A DNA stretch of 5,642 bases from an uncultured Clostridia bacterium (lineage in GTDB: Bacteria; Bacillota_A; Clostridia; TANB77; CAG-508). Position 1 is the first letter of the stretch. Each line of letters begins with the position of its first letter. The notes beneath the pieces were generated by a model. The model had not been told where the DNA came from, did no database searches, and saw only the letters and a list, made by a program, of their open reading frames with translations. Made by a program: the position numbers and the translations under genes. Positions 1-4,651 of the stretch are shown here, in pieces. The DNA lies in contig CAQOYX010000033.1 in NCBI GenBank assembly GCA_948852375.1, positions 11,030 through 16,671 on the forward strand, in the 5' to 3' direction.

Positions 1-515
1 TTTAATACTATATAATGATTTTCAGCCTCGTCTCCTATAAAAATATCTACAATATCACTCATGTTTACTATCCTTTGTTCATTAATGCTAATCGCTTCTG
101 CACCTGCTGATTTTAGTTCATTTATAAGATAACGTAAATCATATGCTTTAATCTTTTCTGTTTCTTCATTATCTGTTAATGTTATAACAACTCCATTTCC
201 CTTTACATCTGTTAGTCCAGCTAAAATTTGTGCTTGTAATAATTCTTTATCTAATAATTCTGATGCCTCTTGATTTGCTTCTCTTCTTTTTCTATATTCT
301 GCTATTGTATCATTAGTCTGTTTAAGTTTTTCATATGTTTCTTCATATTTTTCACGCCATAAAACTATTTTTTCTCTTAGTTCTGCTTCAGTAACTGTTT
401 TTATTTCTGTTATGTTCGTTTCCTCTATTGTTTTAAATTGTATAAAAATTACATACGTTAAAATAAAACATATTAAACCAATTGTTATTGTCATAATTTT
501 TTTGCCTTTTTCCAA
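1..515 (-). CDS. DUF881 (YlxW/YlxX-like) membrane protein, 3' end cut by the window edge
   Basis: The visible 171 codons give an N-terminal membrane segment at about residues 8-26, a charged coiled-coil stretch at about 43-97, and then the start of a DUF881 domain. The domain shows LTDVKGNGVVITLTDN at about 101-116 and AISINEQRIVNMSDIVDI at about 141-158. The start chosen is TTG at 513-515, because GTGAGG lies 8 nt upstream; the in-frame ATG at 492-494 has no ribosome site. The gene begins 30 nt after the stop of the upstream DUF881 gene, so the two are almost certainly cotranscribed. The family has a short cytoplasmic end, one membrane helix and an extracytoplasmic domain. It sits beside division genes in many Firmicutes (ylxW and ylxX next to divIB in Bacillus), but its biochemical role is not established. 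The SINEQRIV core resembles its neighbour, so the pair are likely tandem duplicates. Confidence 0.92.
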   Translation of the reverse strand, partial: MEKGKKIMTITIGLICFILTYVIFIQFKTIEETNITEIKTVTEAELREKIVLWREKYEETYEKLKQTNDTIAEYRKRREANQEASELLDKELLQAQILAGLTDVKGNGVVITLTDNEETEKIKAYDLRYLINELKSAGAEAISINEQRIVNMSDIVDIFIGDEAENHYIVL

Positions 516-545
516 TCCTAAAACCTCACTTTCTTTTAATATTGA

Positions 546-1250
546 CTAATCTGCATTTTGTATATATTTATTAGTCAATACACCATTATATTTTTCGATT
601 GTTATATTATCACTTCTCTTTACATCCACCAAAAGCCCATCTTCACGTAAAATTTCAATAAATGAACCTGGTCTTTGCAAATTATAAAATAAATCACTAC
701 TTCCTATAGCTTTAATTACAAATGGACTTCCTATAGATTCTCCATTTATTTGTACAACTGCACCAGCACAGTTTATTACTGTTGTTTGTACTATTCTTTG
801 ACCATTAATACTAATAGCATCTGCACCAATATTTTTTATTTCATTAATTATATCTCGTAAATCTCCATCATGTGCTAAATCGTTTGCAGTTACTAATTTA
901 GATGTAATATTATCTTGTACAGTAATAATAACACCACTTCCTGTTACATCTGTTAATCCTAAATATGTATTCAATTCTTTTAGCTTTTCTTGCTTTTCTA
1001 TTGAAGATGCATCAGTACTAGTACTTGCTTGCCTCCAATTTTCTAGTTCCTTTTCTGCATTTTCTAAATATTCATATGTTCTATCGTATCTTTCTTTCCA
1101 TTTTAAAACTTCATCTCTTAACCCATTAGTATTTCTACTTTGTCCAACAGTTTTTGTTGCATCTTCTATTGTATTTAATTGTATCATAATTCCTAATGTA
1201 AGAACAAGACACATAATTCCTAATGTAATTGCTATTTGTTTTTTATTCAT
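546..1250 (-). CDS. DUF881 (YlxW/YlxX-like) division-cluster membrane protein
   Basis: This is a complete 234-residue protein. A membrane helix lies at about residues 5-25, a charged coiled coil (LRDEVLKWKERYDRTYEYLE and on) at about 44-75, a Ser/Thr-rich linker at about 76-84, and a DUF881 domain from about 95 to 225. Family landmarks are LGLTDVTGSGVIITVQDN, DLRDIINEIKNIGADAISIN and GQRIVQTTVINCAG. AAAGGA lies about 11 nt before the ATG. The length and layout are normal for the family. It is the first of two tandem DUF881 genes downstream of ftsQ, as ylxW and ylxX follow divIB in Bacillus, which suggests a role near the divisome. The molecular function is unknown. It is separated from ftsQ by 238 bp that include a dispersed repeat, so it may be transcribed partly on its own, although no convincing promoter is visible. 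Confidence 0.94.
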   Translation of the reverse strand: MNKKQIAITLGIMCLVLTLGIMIQLNTIEDATKTVGQSRNTNGLRDEVLKWKERYDRTYEYLENAEKELENWRQASTSTDASSIEKQEKLKELNTYLGLTDVTGSGVIITVQDNITSKLVTANDLAHDGDLRDIINEIKNIGADAISINGQRIVQTTVINCAGAVVQINGESIGSPFVIKAIGSSDLFYNLQRPGSFIEILREDGLLVDVKRSDNITIEKYNGVLTNKYIQNAD

Positions 1251-1488
1251 TTCACATCTTTTCCTTTCTTTGTTATAACTTTTATATTTTTAGTAATATT
1301 ATTGCCATGTTATAATTTATAGATCCCCAGTCAGCTACGCTTACAGCCCCCTTAAATAAAGGGGTTTTCTCTCTACTTTTCAAAATTAACTATTCTAGTG
1401 CTTTACTATAATAATGTTGTATAAATGGTTGTCTTTTATCAAAGCAAATGGGCATGTATCAACTTCTTTGCTTAAATATCTTCAATTT
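1251..1488. other. 238-bp intergenic gap between ftsQ and the first DUF881 gene
   Basis: No open frame here looks real; the plus-strand frame crossing 1448-1666 is a shadow of ftsQ. The gap contains the double-hairpin repeat at 1325-1364 and a weak 7-bp inverted repeat at 1443-1449 and 1467-1473 (AAGCAAA/TTTGCTT on the minus strand), just downstream of the ftsQ stop. That repeat has an 18-nt loop and no U-tract, so it is a poor terminator. TATAAC-like hexamers occur on the minus strand near 1308-1313 but lack a matching -35. Confidence 0.6.
1325..1364. repeat. Double-hairpin dispersed-repeat-like element
   Basis: Two hairpins stand in tandem. GTCAGC-TAC-GCTTAC at 1330-1344 has one mismatch. 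CCCCTT-AAATA-AAGGGG at 1348-1364 has a perfect 6-bp stem. A CCCC at 1325-1328 precedes them. The G+C is far above the surrounding sequence. The pattern CCCC-AGTCAGC-TAC-GCTGAC-AGCCCCC resembles a short intergenic repeat family common in gut Clostridia; that link comes from general recognition, not from a search. The T-rich stretch after GGGG would only suit a plus-strand terminator, and no plus-strand gene precedes it. Confidence 0.6.
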
Positions 1489-2571
1489 TTATTCTTTCTT
1501 CCTAAAATACACTGTTGTTTTATTTAAATCTCCATTTATAAATATTTCTCCTTCAATACCTTTTTCTTCTTCTAAAACTGCTTTTAAGTATAACATTCTA
1601 TTGCTTAAATTTGAAGCATCTCCCAAATATACAATCTTTTTTTCACTTTCTAATTCTAGTGTATAATTTTGTTTGTCTTGTATATTTATTTTTGTTATTA
1701 AATTATCTATTCCATTTCCTGTTGCAGATTCTATAATTTTTAGTACTACCATTAGTTTTTCTAAATCATCTTCTTGCAATCTACTTCCTACTTTTATTTC
1801 GTCTAAATTTGTTGTATATCCTTCTATAATTAATAATTTTGGTTTTGTTTCTGAAATTTCTAATATATATCCTTGATTATTTATATATACATAACTATTA
1901 GCATATTCTAGTATAAAATTTGCTTTTCTTTCTTTTACTGTTATTAGTATTTTATCAGGCAATTTTCTGTTTAATTTTACACTTTCTATATACGCATTTT
2001 GCTTAATATTTTTTTCTGCTTGCTTACTATTTATTTTATAAATATTTTCTCCTATTGTTATTCTGGAAAGACTAATAATTGTATCATTACTTAGCTTTTC
2101 GTTATTTACTACTTGTACCTGTTTTAAATCAAATATAGGAGACATCATAAAAAATATAAGTGTTGCAATTAATGCTGATACTAAACTTGTCCACTTTATA
2201 ATTGCTTTTACTATATTTATTTTCTTATTTATCTTTTTTTCTTGATTTAATTCTATATTATTTTTTTTTTGTTCATATCCTATTTGTCTTTTTCTTTTAT
2301 CTTTGGTAGACACAATACCTGCCCTTACATTATTTCTTACTTTTTTCTTTGTTTTTCCTTGTTCTACTGTTGGTTCTTGTATTACTTTAACTTGCATTGT
2401 TTCATAGGGAGCTGTTATTTGCACTTTACTATTTTTAGTTTCATTTTTTTCTTTCCTTATTCTATTTTGATTTATCCTCTTTATTTCTTCTTTTTTTACT
2501 TTTTCTTGTCTTATTTTTTCTTTTTCTATTTTTTTATTTTGTTTTTCTTTTTCCTTCTTATTTGCCTTACC
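1489..2571 (-). CDS. ftsQ: FtsQ/DivIB cell-division protein, main part (3' of an apparent +1 frameshift)
   Basis: This frame is open from 2598 down to the stop at 1489 and continues the N-terminal piece at 2567-2770 once one base is skipped at CGG 2570-2572. The joined protein has 426 residues. The layout is a Lys/Glu-rich cytoplasmic tail to about residue 190, one membrane helix at about 191-213 (IKWTSLVSALIATLIFFMM), a POTRA domain at about 214-283 (DLKQVQVVNNEKLSNDTI, then LPDKILITVKERKA), and a DivIB C-terminal domain ending VYFRKKE. FtsQ/DivIB is a bitopic membrane protein that scaffolds septal peptidoglycan synthesis with FtsL and FtsB/DivIC. A GTG at 2422-2424 could be called as a start by software, but it has no ribosome site and open Lys-rich coding continues upstream in the same frame. 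The tail is much longer than usual for the family. Base composition is extremely AT-rich, including an A10 run (minus strand) at 2261-2270. Confidence 0.9.
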   Translation of the reverse strand, partial: GKANKKEKEKQNKKIEKEKIRQEKVKKEEIKRINQNRIRKEKNETKNSKVQITAPYETMQVKVIQEPTVEQGKTKKKVRNNVRAGIVSTKDKRKRQIGYEQKKNNIELNQEKKINKKINIVKAIIKWTSLVSALIATLIFFMMSPIFDLKQVQVVNNEKLSNDTIISLSRITIGENIYKINSKQAEKNIKQNAYIESVKLNRKLPDKILITVKERKANFILEYANSYVYINNQGYILEISETKPKLLIIEGYTTNLDEIKVGSRLQEDDLEKLMVVLKIIESATGNGIDNLITKINIQDKQNYTLELESEKKIVYLGDASNLSNRMLYLKAVLEEEKGIEGEIFINGDLNKTTVYFRKKE

Positions 2572-2575
2572 GATT
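2567..2575 (-). other. Apparent +1 frameshift site in ftsQ (AAT CGG TAA)
   Basis: The zero frame reads AAT (2573-2575), CGG (2570-2572), TAA (2567-2569). Skipping the C reads AAT-GGT-AAG-GCA, giving N-G-K-A, and opens the frame to the ftsQ stop at 1489. Removing one G instead gives N-R-K-A. The joined length, 1282 minus 1, is exactly divisible by 3. The site shares the in-frame CGG, and a zero-frame stop close behind, with the murA site. Confidence 0.75.
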
Positions 2576-2770
2576 CGTATTTTTACTTGGTACTTTAGTT
2601 ACTCCTATTACAATTTCATTATCAAAATTAAACATATTATCTTGGGCAGAATTTAAAAATTTTTCTGCCCTTATATTTTTTTTTATATTTGGCTTTTTCT
2701 TTTTTGATTTTTCTTGATATTTTTCATCCATATAAAGAAAGTTTAGTTCTGTATTTTTAGATTTTCCCAT
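2567..2770 (-). CDS. ftsQ: FtsQ/DivIB N-terminal piece (5' of an apparent +1 frameshift)
   Basis: This 67-codon frame starts MGKSKNTELNFLYMDEKYQE and ends VPSKNTNR at CGG-TAA. By itself it is a short Lys-rich soluble peptide with no domain. The next frame carries on with the same character (KANKKEKEKQNKKIEKEKIR). Dropping one base at CGG joins it cleanly to the FtsQ membrane and POTRA parts, so it is read here as the true start of ftsQ rather than a separate small gene. The ATG lies 4 nt after the murA TGA (TGA-TGTA-ATG on the minus strand) and the ribosome site is weak (AAAGAAG). Translation is therefore probably coupled to murA. Without a frameshift, the product would stop after 67 residues with no membrane anchor. 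Sequence error or a real mutation remain possible. Confidence 0.75.
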   Translation of the reverse strand: MGKSKNTELNFLYMDEKYQEKSKKKKPNIKKNIRAEKFLNSAQDNMFNFDNEIVIGVTKVPSKNTNR

Positions 2771-2774
2771 TACA

Positions 2775-3683
2775 TCACACTTCTTTCGTAATTTTTGCTC
2801 CTAGTTTATTCAATTTATCATCTAAATTCTCATATCCTCTTAATATATATTCTATATTACTTACTGTTGTTTTTCCTTTTGCCACAAGCCCTGCAAGTAC
2901 TAAAGCAGCACCTCCACGTAAATCCTTTGCTTCAACATTTGTACCATTTAATTTTCTTACCCCTTTAATAACAGCTGTTCTTCCCTCTATTACAAATTTT
3001 GCACCCATTCTTTCTAATTCACTTGCATATTTATATCTGTTTTCGAATATATTTTCTATAACAACACTCGTTCCCTTTGATACAGCAAGTACACTTGCAA
3101 ATATTGCTTGCATATCAGTTGGGAAACCTGGGTATGGCATTGTTTTTATATTAGCTCCTTTTAATTTTTTGGGTGATTGCAAAATTACTTCATCTTTTCT
3201 TGATTCTATTTTGCAACCACTTTCTACTAATTTTTCAAGTACTGGTACTAAATGTTCAGGATTTACACCTTTTAATGTAACATTTCCTCCAGTAATTGCA
3301 CAAGCACAAAGTAATGTTCCTGCTTCAATTCTATCTGGCATTACTTTATATCCTGAACTTTTTAAATTAGAAACACCTTTTATAACAATTTCACTTGTAC
3401 CTGCTCCTGTAATCTTAGCTCCTAATTTGTTTAAAAAGTTTTGTAAATCTACTATTTCTGGTTCCATTGCTGCATTTAAAATTGTTGTAGTACCATTTGA
3501 TAAAACAGATGCTAAAATTGCATTTTCAGTTGCTCCCACACTTGGAAAATCAAAATGAATTTTACTAGGTACTATTTTATCACATTTGCACCTAATATAT
3601 CCAGTATCTTCTGTAATATTTATACCTAAATTTTCAAAAGCTTTTAAATGTAAATCAATAGGTCGTGCTCCGATATCACACCC
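2775..3683 (-). CDS. murA: UDP-GlcNAc enolpyruvyl transferase MurA, catalytic main part (3' of an apparent +1 frameshift)
   Basis: MurA transfers enolpyruvate from PEP to UDP-N-acetylglucosamine in the cytoplasm, the first committed step of peptidoglycan synthesis and the target of fosfomycin. This frame supplies residues 115-416 of a joined 416-residue protein, the normal family length. Visible landmarks are G-C-D-I-G-A-R-P with catalytic Cys116 and Arg121, FPSVGATENAI, GVNPEHL, the YPGFPTDMQA motif with Asp304 (Asp305 in E. coli), ENRYKYASEL, DLRGGAALVLAGLVA, and RGYENLDDKL with Arg396 (Arg397 in E. coli). The frame stays open upstream to 3737, where an ATG (MLEHCLEDLKKW) could be miscalled as a start; those residues are the out-of-frame shadow of the N-terminal part. 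Retention of Cys rather than Asp predicts a fosfomycin-sensitive enzyme. One oddity is Y-I-L-R-G-Y, where many MurA proteins have H-I/L-D-R-G-Y. The gene ends in TGA 4 nt before ftsQ. Confidence 0.93.
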   Translation of the reverse strand, partial: GCDIGARPIDLHLKAFENLGINITEDTGYIRCKCDKIVPSKIHFDFPSVGATENAILASVLSNGTTTILNAAMEPEIVDLQNFLNKLGAKITGAGTSEIVIKGVSNLKSSGYKVMPDRIEAGTLLCACAITGGNVTLKGVNPEHLVPVLEKLVESGCKIESRKDEVILQSPKKLKGANIKTMPYPGFPTDMQAIFASVLAVSKGTSVVIENIFENRYKYASELERMGAKFVIEGRTAVIKGVRKLNGTNVEAKDLRGGAALVLAGLVAKGKTTVSNIEYILRGYENLDDKLNKLGAKITKEV

Positions 3684-3687
3684 GACC
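3676..3687 (-). other. Apparent +1 frameshift site in murA (GGT CGG GTG TGA)
   Basis: The zero frame reads GGT (3685-3687), CGG (3682-3684), GTG, then stop TGA (3676-3678). Skipping the C gives GGT-GGG-TGT-GAT, which is the invariant P-G-G-C-D of MurA. Deleting the preceding T has the same protein result, while deleting a G would put Arg at a conserved Gly. The joined length, 1252 minus 1, is divisible by 3. A G+C-rich hairpin spanning 3661-3687 (GGTC/GACC plus GTG/CAC, with a 2-nt bulge) overlaps the site. Confidence 0.8.
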
Positions 3688-4026
3688 AGGACATGAAAAT
3701 ACCACTTCTTTAAATCTTCCAAGCAATGCTCCAACAAGCACTACAGAAGAACGCATTTTTCTCATTAATTCATCTGGTATGTCATATCTTTTAATATTCC
3801 TTGCATCAATAACTATTTTATCATTATCTCTCTTAACTTTGCAACCTAAATACTTTAATATTTCTAACATTACTTTTGTATCATGAATATTCGGAACATT
3901 ATACAGCTTTGTAATGCCATTATTTAGCACACTTGCTGCAAGTATGGGTAAAGATGCATTTTTAGACCCTGATACCAAAACTTCTCCTACAAGCTTTCGT
4001 CCTCCATTTATAATATATGTACCCAT
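3676..4026 (-). CDS. murA: MurA N-terminal part (5' of an apparent +1 frameshift)
   Basis: This 116-codon frame begins MGTYIINGGRKLVGEVLVSG and carries the substrate-binding K22-N23 pair (GSKNASLPILAASVL), LYNVPNIHDTKVML, MRKMRSSVVLVGALLGRF and FSCPG, all standard MurA N-terminal sequence. It then reads CGG-GTG-TGA and stops exactly before the catalytic cysteine, so this fragment alone cannot be an active enzyme. Skipping the C of CGG joins residue 114 to the GCDIGARP frame. The start is well supported: GGAGG at 4038-4042 is about 11 nt upstream of the ATG, inside a near-perfect AAAGGAGGGTGA site. It is the first gene of the minus-strand envelope operon and is divergent from cdd. The apparent break may be programmed or decoded frameshifting, a pseudogene mutation, or an assembly error; the intact remaining sequence argues against old decay. 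Confidence 0.9.
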   Translation of the reverse strand: MGTYIINGGRKLVGEVLVSGSKNASLPILAASVLNNGITKLYNVPNIHDTKVMLEILKYLGCKVKRDNDKIVIDARNIKRYDIPDELMRKMRSSVVLVGALLGRFKEVVFSCPGRV

Positions 4027-4031
4027 AAAAA

Positions 4032-4076
4032 AATCACCCTCCTTTGTATATATATTATGATACTTGGGTGATTATA
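4032..4076 (-). promoter_or_regulatory. murA leader: likely -10, ribosome site and 8-bp inverted repeat
   Basis: On the minus strand a perfect TATAAT lies at 4071-4076, but the region 17 nt upstream has no good -35. The ribosome site AAAGGAGGGTGA follows. AATCACCC (4066-4073) and GGGTGATT (4032-4039) form a perfect inverted repeat 26 nt apart; the right arm overlaps the end of the ribosome site. If transcription starts upstream of 4073, the RNA could fold and partly hide that site. If it starts near 4064, the repeat is more likely a protein-binding site. Confidence 0.45.
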
Positions 4077-4150
4077 GTGAATTTTTAGTTTTTTCTTATT
4101 TTAATAAAATTTTTGTAACAATTAATTTTGTAATACTTTTTATTTTATTA

Positions 4151-4178
4151 TTGACATTTTTATCTTATTTTGTATAAT
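4151..4178 (+). promoter_or_regulatory. Sigma-A type promoter of cdd
   Basis: A perfect TTGACA (4151-4156) and a perfect TATAAT (4173-4178) are separated by 16 nt. The ribosome site AGGGGA at 4187-4192 lies 9 nt before the ATG. The leader is very short, leaving little room for RNA regulation. Confidence 0.85.
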
Positions 4179-4201
4179 TAAATAAAAGGGGAAGATGTTA
4201 T

Positions 4202-4597
4202 ATGGAATTAAAAGATGCAATAAAAATTGCCAAACAAGCGAGACTGAATGCAAGAGCTACTAATTATTATGTTGGTTCTTGCCTTGTTACAAAAACTGGT
4301 AAAGCTTATTTTGGATGTAATATTGAAAATGATGGTATACAAAGTATTTGTGCAGAGCGTACAGCTTTTGTAAAAGCTTTATCTGAAGGAGAAAGTGAAT
4401 TTTCTTATATTGTTGTAGTTGGTGCAAGTAAAGAGGCACCTGTTTTAGATAAATGCCTTCCTTGTGGTTATTGTAGACAATTTATGAACCAATATGTTGA
4501 TGATAAATTTAAGATTTACGCTTGTTTTGGAGAAAATGATGAAATAGAAGAATATTTAATAAACGACTTATTGCCACATTCTTTTAAATTAGAATAA
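4202..4597 (+). CDS. cdd: Cytidine deaminase
   Basis: This 131-residue protein is of normal length for the homotetrameric zinc cytidine deaminases, which convert cytidine and deoxycytidine to uridine and deoxyuridine in pyrimidine salvage. The signature is complete: GCNIEN at 38-43 for substrate ribose contact, ICAERTA with zinc ligand Cys50 and catalytic Glu52, and PCGYCRQ with zinc ligands Cys88 and Cys91. The C-terminal LLPHSF corresponds to the family's LLPxAF. The N-terminal region reads ARATNYYVGSCLV and lacks the usual P-Y/F-S motif before VGAAL, so it belongs to a slightly divergent subgroup. It has its own consensus promoter and a strong terminator, so it is likely monocistronic. It is divergent from murA with no obvious functional link. 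No CGG codon occurs in it. Confidence 0.95.
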   Translation: MELKDAIKIAKQARLNARATNYYVGSCLVTKTGKAYFGCNIENDGIQSICAERTAFVKALSEGESEFSYIVVVGASKEAPVLDKCLPCGYCRQFMNQYVDDKFKIYACFGENDEIEEYLINDLLPHSFKLE

Positions 4598-4610
4598 ATA
4601 CAAAAATTAT

Positions 4611-4650
4611 AGCAAAGAAGTGCTAACGAAAAACGTTAGCACTTCTTGCT
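4611..4650. terminator. Bidirectional terminator between cdd and the convergent hypothetical gene
   Basis: A perfect 14-bp stem pairs AAGAAGTGCTAACG (4615-4628) with 4634-4647 around an AAAAA loop. A further AGC/GCT pairing (4611-4613 with 4648-4650) extends it across one bulged A. On the plus strand it is followed by TTT and an AT-rich stretch; on the minus strand by TATAATTTTTG. It begins 13 nt after the cdd stop and lies 1 nt from the stop of the minus-strand gene, so it probably serves both. Confidence 0.88.
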
Positions 4651-4651
4651 T

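Noticed and set aside
1348..1370. Hairpin followed by TTTT as a plus-strand terminator
   Set aside because: No plus-strand gene precedes it; it fits better as part of the dispersed repeat.
1448..1876. Plus-strand frames at 1448-1666 and 1673-1876
   Set aside because: They are antisense to the FtsQ C-terminal domain and have no initiation signals.
2261..2270. A10 homopolymer in ftsQ as a slippage or frameshift site
   Set aside because: The reading frame is the same and sensible on both sides (Lys-rich tail into membrane helix), so no shift is needed there, although low-level transcript slippage is possible.
1489..2424. A separate 311-residue ftsQ starting at GTG 2422-2424
   Set aside because: No ribosome site precedes the GTG, and the same frame is open and Lys-rich up to 2598, joining the upstream 67-codon piece after one skipped base.
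2269..2598. Plus-strand hydrophobic 109-codon frame rich in Phe and Tyr
   Set aside because: It is the antisense shadow of the AAA/GAA-rich Lys/Glu tail of ftsQ; no ribosome site or promoter supports it.
2570..3684. Simple reassignment of CGG to another amino acid
   Set aside because: Reassignment alone would keep the zero frame, which runs into stops within two codons at both sites; a frame change is required.
2775..3737. A separate shortened MurA starting at ATG 3735-3737
   Set aside because: The first 18 residues (MLEHCLEDLKKW...) do not match MurA; the MurA N-terminus is in the other frame of the same stretch.
3169..3886. Plus-strand frames opposite murA (3169-3558 and 3665-3886)
   Set aside because: They lie wholly antisense to well-conserved MurA coding sequence and have no recognisable protein features.
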